DNA of 62,000 nt from Tubiluchus corallicola (lineage: Eukaryota > Priapulida > Priapulimorpha > Priapulimorphida > Tubiluchidae): assembly GCA_030141605.1 (NCBI GenBank), contig JAQGDQ010000616.1, positions 1-62,000 of the forward strand. Reading direction: 5' to 3'. Positions 1 to 13,425 of the stretch are shown here, piece by piece (the stretch's first letter is position 1; each line of letters opens with the position of its first letter). The position numbers and the translations under genes are program-made. The notes below the pieces were generated by a model that did not search any database, was not told where the DNA came from, and saw only the letters and a list, made by a program, of their open reading frames with translations.

Positions 1-1537
1 AAAAGCTTTACTCAGTTTATATATACTGTTTCCTGGTTCCTACTGAATTTCTCTACTTTTAATCACAAAAGCTCACGAAACCCTGATCTCATCTTTGCTG
101 GTTCTCAATTTAGATGCTTCTTCAATCATAAAAAAGAGCTGATTTCTACTGGCTGTACATAGATAATGTTAAGTTTTAACCATCACGAAAGGCGTTATAA
201 AACCAAATTTGAACAAACACTGGCTTCCTTCGTTAGAAAACCTGTATGACCAAATTAAAATTAGTAATTAGAGCTTATTATTCAAAGAGAGATAAACTCC
301 TAGTACTCAATAAAATCTAAACACAAACAGTAAATGGAAATCAAACTTTAGCTTCAAACGACCCATAATGGTCAAAACCGAAATAAATTCAGCAAAGAAA
401 CTGAAGCTTGGTTCTTGGCTTCTTGGCACCTCATATTAGCTAACAACTTGATGTCTCCTACGTATTTCATCTGGGCCTGGCACTGACGATGTCCAACGTA
501 ACTCCATCAGATAAATGCAATCACATTATTACGATTTCCCGGCGGGAGTATAAACAGTAGGCAGAAGAGTTGATGAGTTTATTGGCTGAATAAATGTAAA
601 AGAATGAGGCATGAGGGAAGCCCGCTGTTGCCATGCCTCTCCTCTCCTTCCATGGGAACAGCAGTAAATTTCGAATATGGCTTTTAGCAGCTCCTTGAGG
701 CCCTTGTTGAATCTACTGATGTAGATTAATGGCCTGAATTATGCCCTCGATTATAGGAATGGACTTGCGTATTGCCATAGTGGGCAATTGTTAACTTATA
801 CCTTAGCTAAGTTAAACTTCTTGCTGTTACTGACTAAAGCCTAAGATTTCAAACTATTTAGCTCTTTCGTAGCAAAATAAGAGACTTATACCATTGAGCA
901 TAAACAATAAAGCATAAATATTAAACTAATACAATTAACACTTTCAGTTGCACACTAACACATACGACCATTGCAGGTGCACAGATACCGATAAAAATGA
1001 TTTTGTTTTTCGGCGGAGACACATGAAATTTGCAAAATGGCAACGAACTCACTTTCAAATACAAAAAAGGTTTTGTTGATTTGCAAATTGTAAAATAGTT
1101 CTATAATCCTTAGTAGATCCTTAATCTTATAAATTAATTTGGATAATAACACTTGCATTTTTTGCTTTGCTTTAAATTAACCTAAATCAACAATTAGATC
1201 TACGTAAATATTATGGTAATAAACTGCATCGAATATGTACAGTAATGTGATTATCTTAGAGTTACAAAAGACACAAAAGCTAAACCGTGTAACGGACCTG
1301 TTTTAACGACAAAAGACTTAAAGCTAAGTTCACATTTTCTAAAAATAGCAACTGAAAAAGTAATGGCGTCCATTGAAATCGCATTAGGCTTATTTAGTTA
1401 CATCGGTCTATTGTAAGCAACTGAACAGCCTGCGAGTCTATGAGTTATAATTATTATGTGGAACTACTTTTTGTAATGTATGGAACTATTTACCTTTCCA
1501 CCAGTACCCCTCCGCAAAGGCAGCCAATGAGCATGAA
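1..1537. other. No gene recognised
   Basis: AT-rich sequence with no ORF resembling a known family and no clear inverted or tandem repeat. A minus-strand ORF of 67 codons at 955-1158 has no recognisable motif and is probably chance. Confidence 0.5.
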
Positions 1538-1835
1538 CAATGACTGAAAGAATCACCGGGCAAAGCATCGGACAGAGGACCACCAGACAAAGAATCACCG
1601 GACAAAGCATCGGACAGAGGACCACCAGGCAAAGAGTCACTGGGCAAAGCATCGGACAGAGGAGCACCAGACAAAGAATCACCGGGCAAAGCATCGGACA
1701 GAGGACGACCAGACAAAGAATCACCGGGCAAAGCATCGGACAGAGGACCACCAGACAAAGAATCACCGGGCAAAGCATCGGACAAAGGACCACCAGGCAA
1801 AGAGTTACTGGGCAAAGCATCGGACAGAGAACCAC
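1538..1835. repeat. 42-bp minisatellite, about 7 copies
   Basis: A 42-bp unit containing 'GGGCAAAGCATCGGACAGAG' is repeated about seven times with few substitutions. Because 42 is a multiple of three and the unit has no stop in several frames, long ORFs run through it on both strands (14-residue periodic peptides). No initiation context, splice sites or domain supports coding. Confidence 0.9.
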
Positions 1836-3685
1836 GTGTCATTGTGGTATGAAAGTCTAGCTCAGCTTGCGACTTTTTAACTGTCTTTTCCAACTCAGAG
1901 AAAGTGGACATCTTGCATAATGGTCTTAAGACTCAAGCTCAGCAAACAAACAGCAACACACCTGTCCATTTATCTTTATCATTTCTCATACTTATGAACT
2001 ACAGCTTCCTGTTGCTATAACTCCCAGGTAAACAATTTAATTACCTGTCAGGTAAAACCGAGCACTTATTTCTGTGACGCAATGATGAGGGCGCTTGTTT
2101 TATTACAGGTGTGTTTGCATAACAAAAGCTTTGTGATAATGGCAGGCGATTAGTGTTTGACCGTTATGCGTGACGTCATGCATCTTATTAGCATAATATG
2201 TTTGCATGAGAGCAAAAGCAATATCAGGATAAGGTATAGGTAATGTCATTCGTATTACATAATACCTCGTAATGTTATAGTATTTTCTGCATTATAATTG
2301 TCAGTTAAATTCATATGAACAGAGGAAATTTCGTTTGTGAGTCAAAGTTATTTATGTACATGTGTAAAACAATTTAATAATTTAAACAAATTTCTTCTTG
2401 ATTAAAATATGAGAGCGTTTTCCTGGAACTGTTATCTTAACGTGAATAAACCGTTGAATGGCTTTTAAATAAGTAAATAAATAATAATAATAATAAATAA
2501 AAAGAAAGAATCTATAGGCCTGGTGTGACATGTAGGTCGTTTAAAACTAGAGTCAGCTTTCAGTACAGGAACATAGGCCTACATACTTGAATTACACTTG
2601 TCCTGCAAGTGTTGGTTATGACCAGGTTTGTCTGAACGCACGGACAGTTGCCCGGGGGTCCCACAAATATAGGGTCCCATGCTAATCTATGAATATTGTC
2701 ACTGGCTGTCAATGTTGAAATGTTTGTGTTTTTGAAATCTCATGTTGTATTGTTCAAACATTTATGTTGATTAATCTTTACTGTACAGCAGGTTTTTAAT
2801 GTTGATTTTGTTGGAAGTACCAGTACAATTAATATATTATGTTGAATTTTATCGACCATTTACATTTTTATTTCTGTAAGTAATTGTGTAGGTAGGAACC
2901 TAGTGCGCTGTTTGTCCAGGGACCTATATTGCTGTTAACACGGCCCTCCCCATGTCAGCAAAAATATATGTTCTTATTATTCCTAAACTTTAAAGTTATC
3001 AAAAAATTGATTGTTTTTTTCAACAATAATCGCTGGTTAAAGGGAAGAACTTTTACTGTAGTTCGCCTAGCACATGTATATCTACGCGATTTTATTAGGT
3101 CTAATTAAGTTGAAAAATAGACTAAAGCTAGTATCTTACCAAATGAATTATGAAGACTTTGAATAATTTTATGATATCTTCAAAATTTCGTTCCGTCTCT
3201 TACAGAAATTCAGACATCAACATTTATCAGAGCATTCCACCTACTCCTATCTGCAGCTAACAGTGTCAGTTCTTCTCCTCCTCCTAAAGTCAAATTTCGT
3301 TGAAGTTGTTGAACATCTTTATTTAGCTATGCCAGTTGTTTCTGGTTTGCCAGGTGGTTTTTTGCAAGGTTTTTACGGATTTCTTCAAAACGTTCTTACT
3401 GGCATTTTATTTTAGTCGATAACCGAACTTAACTTTTAAACCATTTTGTATACGTACATAATATTCAAAGTATTACACATATAGAGTAAGGTTAAAAAGG
3501 ACTTATAACTAAAATATATAAGAAATAAGTGCTAAATTATTTAGATTTGAGATAGTATGCTGGATCACTGCACTGATTAACCATATACACTTATATTATT
3601 TTATGTATAATTTTATATTATTTTATGATATAGGGTATGTGTGCCTTTGTGGGTTTGAAAAGTGCACTTCGTATTTTTGTGTTAC
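1836..3685. other. Unassigned, AT-rich
   Basis: No gene seen. There is a short (AAT)n/(AAAT)n tract near 2,470-2,505. The rest is unique-looking sequence without a supported ORF. Confidence 0.45.
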
Positions 3686-3689
3686 GATA

Positions 3690-4104
3690 GATAAATTTTG
3701 TACTATTATTTGGGGAAGCACATACACCAATCGATTGAAAAAATTCACATGATTCAGAAGAAAATAGTGCAAGCTATAACATTTGCTGGTTATCAGTACC
3801 ATACACCACCAATATTTAAAATACTAAACTTTCTAAACATTTATGACATTAATGAGTTCCAAACTGCCATTTTCCTGTACAAATTCTCTCATAAATTATT
3901 GCCACCCTTATTGGCTGATTATTTTTGTTTGAATGCTGAGATACATAATTACGATACACGATATAAACTTAACTATCACTACATACAGTGCAACACAAAT
4001 GTTAGAAAATTTTCTATTAAATACAATGGCCCTTACATATGGAATTCAATTGCTCCAGCTATTAAAAATGCCAACTCGCTATCCATATTTAAAAACAAAT
4101 TATA
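3690..4104 (+). mobile_element. Non-LTR retrotransposon remnant: C-terminal end of a reverse transcriptase ORF
   Basis: The plus-strand ORF (longest open part 3698-4105) resembles the C-terminal tail of CR1/L2/Jockey-type LINE ORF2 proteins. It shows 'IQKKIVQAIT', then 'LLPPLLADYF', then 'YNGPYIWNSIAPAIKNA' and a final 'SIFKNKL'. The order of the Q-KK, GP-WN and S-xxFK motifs is characteristic of the region after the polymerase core. The catalytic YADD region is absent, so this is a 5'-truncated copy. AT-rich sequence to about 4,330 may be its 3' UTR. Confidence 0.75.
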
Positions 4105-4120
4105 AATTAAACTTACTTGA

Positions 4121-6016
4121 AACATATAACTGATCACTCAATCATGATTTGTTGTTTTTCATTTTCAAAAACTTCCCCTCTAGTATAATAATATTTTTAT
4201 TACTTCTCACCCATATTTATATATCTGTATATATTGTAATATTGTATCTGTATATGTTGTAATATTTTCGCAACTAATTCTAGTGGCCTACCATAAGCTA
4301 GCTTCTTAGGTCTCTAGCGCAGAATTCATGAATTGTATCATAATTTTGTATTATCAAAAACTGATTATCGATGCACATGTAATGTATATGTTTATTGCGA
4401 AATAAATCTATTAAATCTACTACACGTCAGTTACAGAGAACTGCTTGCCGAGTTTTCACAATTTCATATCAATGATACACAGCCGCTTTTTCAAAATTTT
4501 CAAACGTTTGAGCAACCGCGGATGAATCTTTGTTACTTCTCTCATTACTCTCAGAAAATTTATGAATGTGGCTTTATACTCAATCCCATTGACAAGATAC
4601 GTTGAAGTTGCACGGTAGTTAATGTAACTCGAAATCAAAGAAGTTCTAGTAATTAAATTAAAGGCATGTTGGTTCTAGAAGTTGTGTCTAGAAGATAATA
4701 GATGGCAGTACATCCAGAAATGTGCTGCGTCTGCACGGTAAGACAGTAGAGTGGAAAAAACTAACTTTAAAAGAAAATTTTTACGCATAAGAAAATTTAC
4801 AGCACATATAGACGTTTCGCGCTTAGAATTGATGGCAGGGCGTCTTACTTAAGCCAAAAGTAGACAAAGCCATTATTTGGAATTCTGCTGGCATAAATTT
4901 AAAGTTTGCAGTTAACAACGACACGGTTAATAATGATGAATTAAGAAGCAAGAATACAGAATAACTGCATTATTTTCGTTATTGTAAACATGCCTTGTAT
5001 TTTTAATTCTTTCATAGTACCATCTATTAACAATTATCAGAAACTATAGCAGGACAAGGTTTACTTAAAAACGAAAACCAGTATATTTATTTTATTAACT
5101 ACATTATCGTAAACATTTATTTAAGTAAGCATATAGTAATTGGTGTAAATAACGTTATACAATAGTACAATAGCTATGTAATATCTGTAAGTTAATTTTA
5201 TATCAAACCAAAGAAAATCCCGTATTCCTTCAATCCTAATATAAGAAAAATGTTCAAAAATATATAGCTGGTATAGGGTGGACCAAAAGGCCATTACTCA
5301 TTATTAACACATGGTAAAGGTAGCTCATAGGTTTAATTAATATGAATTCTGCAATTATCAACAAAATTATAAACAGTGAAAAAACGTTTTCTGGCTAACA
5401 ATTATAATTATTATTACCATTATTATAATACTAGCTCAACATACAGAGTGAGGTTTACAAAGCTGAATAACTAAATTATATAAGAAAGAAATGCTCGATT
5501 ACTCATTTCGATATTGCATGATGTAGAAAATCTTAATTATCAAACAAAATATTAAATACAAATCAGTGCACTGCTTAAACCAAAACAATGGGTAAAAATG
5601 TGTGAATTGTCATACAATTGTTCTTGTCATGAGGTAGTATTAATAATAAGTCTGGTGTAATGCCAGGTTTAGATACTGCTTTGCAGTAAACCATTGATAG
5701 CAAGGTATATTCAGCAAATTTTAATAAAAAAAGAAACATCATAATTGAGTACATGTAATTAATTAACAGAAATGCAAGAACATTGCGTTGACATTTTCAG
5801 AAAAATGTTAATGAAATAAAGATAAATTTTTCTAGTTTTTGAAATAAAATACATGCCTGCTAAAAACACAACTCGATGTAGGTACAAAAAGAAGCACCAG
5901 TTTCCATTCATTTTTTAAGTTGCAACTAGAGCTTTTTATGAACTCTAGACGGGAAGTTAAAATTTATCCCACAAATTTTACTTATTTTTTTCCTTATTGT
6001 TACAGTATGCAGTAAC
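4121..6016. other. Unassigned
   Basis: No supported gene. The ORFs at 4333-4605 (+) and 4456-4638 (-) overlap antisense and have no recognisable domain. Confidence 0.4.
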
Positions 6017-6053
6017 AAGAATAACTAAAATTATTCATTCCTACACGACATAA

Positions 6054-6363
6054 AGTGTTGTTCAAACGCCGATCCGAACCGATTACTGATTTTTGCCAAA
6101 ACCGAACCAATGCCGAGTTTTTTGCCAAAACCGATACCGATCTTTTTGCGAACATTGGCAACCGATAATTACAAATTATAACTAAAATTATTCATTCCTA
6201 TACGACAAAAAGTTTTGTTCAGATCGCGCAGAAAACGATCTGAAACGATGCCGATTACTGATTTTTGCCAAAACCCCAAAACCGAGTCGATACCGATCTT
6301 TTTCTTCGAAATCGATACCGATCTGTTCGCGAACATCGGCAACCGATCTATCGGAACAACACT
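6054..6363. mobile_element. Probable MITE with an internally duplicated segment
   Basis: The left end reads 'AGTGTTGTTC' and the right end is its near inverse 'GGAACAACACT', enclosing many CCGAT/ATCGG motifs. About 160 bp starting near 6,017 ('AACTAAAATTATTCATTCCT') is repeated starting near 6,179, so the copy contains an imperfect tandem duplication. No clean target-site duplication was found. A hAT-like origin is inferred from the end sequence only. Confidence 0.45.
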
Positions 6364-6412
6364 GGCATACATCTACATAAGCTATTGTATGCGTACGCCG
6401 TGCAGCTAGATC

Positions 6413-6520
6413 AGGTGATGCAAAAATGTGATCGAAAACTGAGCCGAAGTTTGGAAGTAAAAGAAAATAACGGAATTGCTTGAAAATGACCGCACTGATG
6501 TCACAAATATTTAAGTGTAA
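6413..6520 (+). repeat. Dispersed repeat, copy 1 of 3
   Basis: The segment starting 'CAGGTGATGCAAAAATGTG' and including 'GCTTGAAAATGACC' recurs in diverged form near 18,765 and 22,697. Family unknown; no coding capacity seen. Confidence 0.5.
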
Positions 6521-8565
6521 ACATGGACATTCTTAGCTCATTCAAACAGAATCGCCCAAAGTCACAGACATTTGAATCAGCAAGTCAAATGCTGGTGAAG
6601 ATTTCGAGGCTCACTATTATTAAAATTTACAGCAAATCCTTTATGTGTCTACCATTTTTAACACAAACTAAGCGAAGGCATTTTTTTCCAATAGTTAAGG
6701 CAGTTTCTCACCATTTAAGACGTATCTGGTATCAACACTCAAGATTTTTTGCCTTTTACTTCCACTGCATCAAACGGTTCTATGTGACCGTTGTACATTT
6801 TCGCTTTAAGGCAACTCCGGATAGCGTCATAAATTGGATTAAGTTCCGTTTTTTTCTCGGCAACAAATCTTCATCAATGCTTTATTTTCTATACTGAAGA
6901 TCATGATGTAAACTGGTTGCTTTTTTATTGTTTTACTGCCATGCATTGAGCGTTTTATAAGTCACTGAACTTGGCTGCGTTTAAGTTGACGATTATCTGA
7001 CATTGTTCCAGTATTTCAATTTTTAACATGCGAAAGTTTTTCTACCATAACTTAAAAACCACTGAAACTATAAACACGTAACTTTCACTAGCAAGAGCTA
7101 ATACATTGTAATATCATGCTGCGAAATTTGAACTTGGTAGCCAACTTGTTTCTAGTATTATTGCAGCTTAAACTTCGGCACATTTTTTCTACGCCAACTT
7201 GTACATAATTACATTCTAAAACAAAAATCGTTCAAAAATTTCGTCTTCACCTAATATAAAGTTCATAGTGCTTTCATGTAGTTTACAGGCTGGTTTCCAA
7301 CACTGCTTATTTATTATGTTTATAAACGTGGTAGGACAGGAATCTAGCTACCAAAAACGAGTCGTCTTAACATACTCGGATATACATACATCCTCTTTTA
7401 AAGAAAAGAGGGATAAATCCACAAATGAAACCACACACAATAAATTTTCCTAGCAGCAACCGAGCTTTTTACTCTCCAGGTCAGTGATGCTTAACTTCGG
7501 ATTGTTAAGCACACACTGTGACCACTCGGCTATATAATCCCACTGCAAACTTTTCTTTTGCAAATCTGTTTTTTGGCGTGTAAGGTTATTAAGACTTCTT
7601 CACAGGACTTGCACAGGTTTTGCTTGTGTGAAGAATATCAGTATAGTTGCTCATTACTTGAATCTGTCAGAAACATTCATGCTACTCACACATAGCAGCT
7701 AAACATCATACACACAAGACTATTGCAACAAAATATTCTGGCAAATTCGAGTTTATCTTTTATTAGTTGAATTAATCTCACTGCGTCCTGTAAATCTCTG
7801 CCAACTTTGCTGCTATTAACAATAAAACAACTTGAGTGTACAAAGTGAAAGCGAAATCTTGACGGCCGGGCGAGATTGCACCATTTGCTTTCAATTATCC
7901 AATGTTAGCTTTGAGTTAGGAGTGAAAACCTCGTGAGAATGGAGGAGTGTAAACAAGCGGTGAGATTACAACAAAAGCAGCCACTGTTTCCCACAACACC
8001 AAGGTCATTTAAAGGACTAAGAAATAACTAGCATACAAGAAGAAGCCACATTCAATTTCACTACAACGATGTTATCCAAAGACTAATCTGGAAAGTGAAG
8101 CGTTGTGTTACTTCACTTAATGGGTTTCTTCCACCCAATTGCCTGATAAGTCATTAAAAAAATATTTACCATTGTCATGTATCCGTTTTTTCCTAAAAAT
8201 TTGAAAACGCACCAACTTTGCAGTGACGTCACAATAATAAAAACTCATAAAAATATTACACACGCACAGCAACGAGAATAAGAACAGCAATATGGCAAAA
8301 CTGATCTCTTTATAGAGTTACCTGGCAAGCCAGTAACACAATGTATGCCATTTTTCAGGACACTAAGTATTCCCTATGCACACATTGTGTAGTTAAAGTA
8401 ACATCAGTCATAGAAAACTGGAAGAAGCCATAGTGTATTCGCATTCATCGAAGATACCATAGGTAAACTTGCAATTCTTAATTTAGAACATATTACTTAA
8501 TTCAGGACATCATAAACACAAGCTGTTGTATTAACAAATAATAAAGAGTGTCCTGCATTTAGTTA
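6521..8565. other. No gene recognised
   Basis: The 124-codon ORF at 6523-6897 has no domain I can name. It may be noise, or lie antisense to decayed transposon sequence. The rest is non-coding in appearance apart from a tRNA-like segment near 7,466-7,545. Confidence 0.35.
7466..7545 (-). mobile_element. Possible tRNA-derived SINE head (degraded)
   Basis: On the minus strand 'TATAGCCGAGTGGTCA' matches a tRNA-Leu/Ser type A box, followed by 'AATCCGAAGTTAAGC'. No intact B box is present. The GAAGTTAAGC string also resembles part of 5S rRNA, but the match is too short to decide. Confidence 0.3.
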
Positions 8566-8574
8566 TGATTGATT

Positions 8575-8950
8575 GTCCCTAAATAGATGCTTGTCCAAAG
8601 TATGATGCTTGTCCGAATTATGATTGTTTGTCTCTAAATATATGCTTGTCCGAATTATGATTGTTTGTCTCTAAATATATGCTTGTCCGAATTATGATTG
8701 TTTGTCTCTAAATAGATGCTTGTCCAAATTATGATTGTTTGTCTCTAAATAGATGCTTGTCCAAAGTATGATGCTTGTCCGAATTATGATTGTTTGTCTC
8801 TAAATATATGCTTGTCCGAATTATGATTGTTTGTCTCTAAATATATGCTTGTCCGAATTATGATTGTTTGTCTCTAAATATATGCTTGTCCGAATTATGA
8901 TTGTTTGTCTCTAAATAGATGCTTGTCCGAATTATGATTGTTTGTCCATA
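8575..8950. repeat. 37-bp minisatellite, about 10 copies
   Basis: The unit contains 'GCTTGTCCGAATTATGATTG' followed by 'TTTGTCTCTAAATATAT'. A shorter variant carrying 'GTCCAAAGTATGATGCTTG' appears twice, about 180 bp apart, suggesting a longer block duplication. No coding role is apparent. Confidence 0.9.
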
Positions 8951-11375
8951 ATGACATGCCCGCCGAATCAAGAAAATCAGAAATATGGAATATTTAAGTG
9001 TAAAAACTTTCTGTAATTTCTGTCAAGGTAAATTCAAAACATAATAATGAGAAACTAAATATGAGTTACCTACTAGAACGTCAACAAGTGGCAAGCTAAT
9101 ATTAGATGTTTTGGCACTGAAAAGAAGGCTATGCCCAAAGAAAAAAGAGAAAATTCAGTCTAGATGCATCGAGAGCCACGGCTAGATACATTTGCTCACA
9201 GAACAGGTCTACTTAATAATTAATCACATTTCCAGCAAGCTGTACTAATTTTCCAAAACAAAAGAGCATTAATGTTGCGGAAAATAGGTCATCGAGTCAC
9301 CCGATCTTAACCTTATAAGAGTGAGACGATCTTACGATGTTTGGAGCAGGAAAAACCTGATTATTCTTCTTCCTTAACCAAGTATGCAGCCGTTCATGTT
9401 CCCGTAAGTAATTACTGGAGAAATGGGAATAGAGCTCGGAAACAGAATTAATTTACACACACAAATGTGACAGACGAGAAAAGAAGGTCATAGAATAAGA
9501 GCAGATTAATCGGCCCGCTGCTTCACAATGCATCGTGCAGAGAAAGTCGTTAAACAGCAATTTGATGCATCAAGGCGAATGCTCTTGTAATATAGTAGTG
9601 ACTGCTTTAAAAAATCATAAAGTCAAACGAAACCATCACTATAATATAAGCTTTTATAACTTAAAATCCTGCTCTCATTACGAATATTCAATTTATCTTA
9701 TTACAAATTTTCTGTAAAACTTGTTTCTTTTGATTTTTCATCACTTCGTTGTTACCGGTATTAAATTAGAAGAACCGCCATTTTTCGTTGCGCAAGACGA
9801 ATGACGTAATAAGTACAACACGAGGTCACCAAAGACCGGTAAACAAACACCGGCAACTAAAGACGCTTTCTGTACCTCGTACGTCATTCTCGCTCACAGA
9901 GGCCAAAGATGCAAAACGTGGCGATTCTTACTGCAATGCACACCTTCGAAATTTGTCAGAAAAAAAGTAATTTACTTCATTTATAAGTCTCTTTTCTTTA
10001 ATAATAACCATGAATTCAATTATTTCTCTAATCATAAAAATGCGTAAAAAATTTCAATATCCTTTGGGGTTATGTAGGCCTTTAAAGAAAACAAAATCGT
10101 TATGACAACGTGACACTGTCGTGACATACAGGCCAAAGTCATGAATTTAACAATTTTTCATACATTTACGACTAAACGAATACATATAATAATTGCATAG
10201 CTGCATATAAAAATGAATAAATAATTTAAATAACCCATTCAGATACCTGTTTTGCCCATATTATTTAGTTATAATTAATGTTAATTATGATCTAATTTCT
10301 AACAAAGGTGATTATTATGATAAAATTATGCACACCATTATAGGTAGACATACAATATAAAAGCAATAAATACCATCAGGCAGAAGCACAATTATGGTAA
10401 ATACAAATACTGTCAACAGATGGAAGCACATGCCCCTGATTGCCATTCACCAAATAAACAATGACATTTAAAATCAGTAAAACTATTACAAACAAATATT
10501 TGTATATAACTGATCAGTTACACCAGAGCATATTATAACAGCTATTAAGTTTAGCTGATACAACATTCTCTGCTGGCACATATAAACAAGTGATCAATAC
10601 CACATATCAGTAACGCAAATCAATAAACACAAAATAATCAATAATTTTATACTGCCTAAGATAATTAACAATAGCAAGGTCACCTACAGATAAACAGCAA
10701 AGAATCTATGCCTGTATACCACCTGTTACCACAATATCATAGTTAAAATGTATTTACATATATTCCGCATATTTCCCTACACGATATGTATCAAAAAGCT
10801 AAGATATGTATCATACAATATGTAATTAAACACTTGATTACTGTTAGTAAAACAGGTAAATTGCAATTAACTGTTTAGATCCCTGGGTAAAACCAGCAAA
10901 TATTAGGAAGCATGTTTTTTATAGAACTTGATGAAAAATATGTTGTTTCACGAGGTACCTACCAATTATCTACAGAAGTTAAAAATGCTCCAGTCAACAA
11001 ACTATTAAACAGAAATAGCATTAAGTCAATGCAGAATCTTTACACTTTATGTCTTACTCATAAATTTGCATTCAATTTTTTTTCTTATTTGCTCAGTTTG
11101 TCTGCACATTATCTAGATTTTAGAGTGCGCATTATGAATTGATCAAAGCATTATCAGTAAAAGTTTGCCTCGTTACATTAATGTAACATATGGCAATTAA
11201 GGAACATGATAAAGTAGTGTTATAATGGCGTACATTAGTCGAACCATTGTGCGTAATTTCTACGTCTAACCGTAATTTTTCACTCTTAAATTATCAGAAA
11301 TTTCAAACATTAGTAACTTGTTTGAAACATTAGTAATGTTGTAAATTTGACACTCTGGAGGTGTCCTACAGGGAA
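8951..11375. other. No gene recognised
   Basis: AT-rich sequence. ORFs at 9535-9717, 9788-9970 and 10912-11142 lack recognisable motifs. No clear repeat structure was seen. Confidence 0.4.
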
Positions 11376-11377
11376 CA

Positions 11378-11645
11378 CCAGTAATGCGTACATGCCAGTA
11401 TTTAGACAATGCGCCACCTATAATCGAGAATGAAAGGTCAAAAGAAAATGCGATTGTTTATGTACCAGTAATGCATACATGCCATAAGCTGGACAATGTA
11501 ACAGACATTTCCAATCAACAATCAAGGACCAGTAAACAATGCAACTGTTTATGCACCAGGAATGCATACAAATCAACATTTAGACAATGTGCCACTTCCC
11601 ATCAATAATCAAAGATCAGTAAACAATGAAATTGTGCATCAATGA
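11378..11645. repeat. Three diverged tandem copies of a ~110-bp unit
   Basis: Motifs 'CCAGTAATGCGTACATGCCA', 'CCAGTAATGCATACATGCCA' and 'CCAGGAATGCATACAAATCA' recur at roughly 85-100 bp spacing, each followed by a 'GACAATG' string. It may be an old minisatellite or decayed coding repeat. No domain is recognisable. Confidence 0.5.
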
Positions 11646-12102
11646 TTTCCATTTCATAACTACAATAAAAATGTACAGGACTACTCTGTCGCCTGATAGT
11701 TTATGCTAGATAATAAACACAAGAAGTTCTAAAACATATTTTCTTGCATAGAATCTTATTTTAGTGGGCGTCTAATCTCACCTGACCATCTGACTGATGA
11801 CAACAGTGGTAATGACGACGAAAATCATGATGACGACAGTGACCCACTTTGAAGCACACTTATAATGCAATAGTGGAAGTGCTTGTAGGACTCTCAGATG
11901 TGACTTGATTCGTTTCAGTAAGTGATTCTTTCGTCACTTTACTTATGCTAAGGCAAATCATTTTACAGTAGAAACTGAACAATAAAACTGATATTGTTGA
12001 AGCAAGGAATGTAGTCACAGCAAATCAAATAAGCCTGAAAACACAGAAAAAGCAGGTTCAGTGTAACAATATGCTGATTTTTATGCTTAATTCTGGTGTA
12101 GA

Positions 12103-12460
12103 ATTTAGTGCAGTGGTTCCCAAACTTTCTCGGACCGTTACCCAAATCGGGAAACCCGGTCTTGTCCATTACCCCCACCTAGTACTACTTCTCCAACTCA
12201 AAAAGTAAACACACGTATATGCCACAAGCAAGCAAAATTATTTATGTTTGCTCGTGACATAAATAAATTTCCAGGTGTTGTTGTTGTATTGTTGCCAAAA
12301 CAAGTATTACCGGAGGCAGTCTCTTCAAGAAGAAAACTACGTAAAATGCATTCCGAGCGAAGTTTTAAAAATCTTTAGAGGGGTGCCCGTTACCCCCCCA
12401 AAACACCATATTACCCCCGGGGGGTAATTTACCCCTAGTTTGGGAACCACTGATTTAGTG
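12103..12460. mobile_element. hAT-type MITE with perfect 8-bp target duplication
   Basis: The element spans 12111-12452. Terminal inverted repeats are 'CAGTGGTTCCCAAACT' on the left and its exact inverse on the right. The 8-bp 'ATTTAGTG' is duplicated at 12103-12110 and 12453-12460. An 8-bp duplication with CAG-type ends is the hAT hallmark. At 342 bp it cannot encode a transposase. C- and G-rich tracts in the second half pair with each other. Confidence 0.93.
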
Positions 12461-13425
12461 GTAGGAAAGTAATTTACTCGTTATTAAAACAGTTTTGCAA
12501 CGGTGTTAAGATTTTGTTAATTAATAAATAAATAAATTAATTAATAAATTATGCACATTAATTATCTAAAGTGGCGTTTATTAGACATCCGGAATGCGTT
12601 ATGCGCCATTCACTTGCGGAAAAGCCGCATATAACAGGACCAAGAACCAACAGGAAAAAAAACGCGCATCCCAGGTCTGCGTTAAACGGGTGCATTGACA
12701 ATAATATAAACCAATTTTATCGCATACTCATTCTGGATGTTTGGTAAACTCCACTTAAGATATATTATATACAAATGTGCAAATGCACATATGTACACTA
12801 TGAATATGTGAAGGCTACACTTATAATGTACAGAACATTTAACACTGTAAAAAATAAAAATGAATTAACAATTTTTTTAACAATTTGTCTAGCATTCAAA
12901 TAGTAGAAAACCAGTATACTACAAAAGCTTTTTAGGTTGTTCTATATCAGAAAGATAAGATACAATAGTTGAAGTCTTTATCACCCGATGTTTCCTTTTC
13001 AAAACTACGTGGAACTGTAATTAATGAATATGTCAGATTGTAAGAGTTCTTACTAATAGCTGATGGGGCTTTAATTTCAAAAAATGTAATTTCAAACTAA
13101 CGAAGCAAACAAAATTTTATATAAACATGATTACGCATCCTGCTGCGAAGAAGCTGCAGCTTCTGTTCAACAAATAACTGATGTAAGAACGGCTTATTGA
13201 AAATTAATGAGACCTGTCAACATGCCAGCGAAGTAGAATGGATGAGATTAGAGAAACAGTAATAAAGTGTTAGCAGATTTACAGTTTAGGGCGCTCCACA
13301 GGGATCAACTCTTATGCCCTTGCTGTATGTATCTGATATGATGCATTAACAATTAGCAATTAGCAAGCTGGCTTCTTTGTACCTACAGTAACAGAGAAAA
13401 TTTCATTTTTGTTTTTCTTTTCAAA

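Noticed and set aside
1464-1911. Cys/Pro-rich and Ser/Gly-rich minus-strand ORFs and an Arg/Gln-rich plus-strand ORF
   Set aside because: The same 42-bp minisatellite read in several frames; no gene structure around it.
6523-6897. 124-codon plus-strand ORF as a small gene
   Set aside because: No recognisable motif, no splice partner, lies among transposon fragments.
7466-7545. 5S rRNA gene fragment
   Set aside because: Only about ten bases (GAAGTTAAGC) resemble 5S; the adjacent tRNA-like A box makes a degraded SINE more likely.
8575-8950. CRISPR-like regular repeats (also other arrays here)
   Set aside because: Units are contiguous tandem copies without unique spacers, in a eukaryotic genome with introns.
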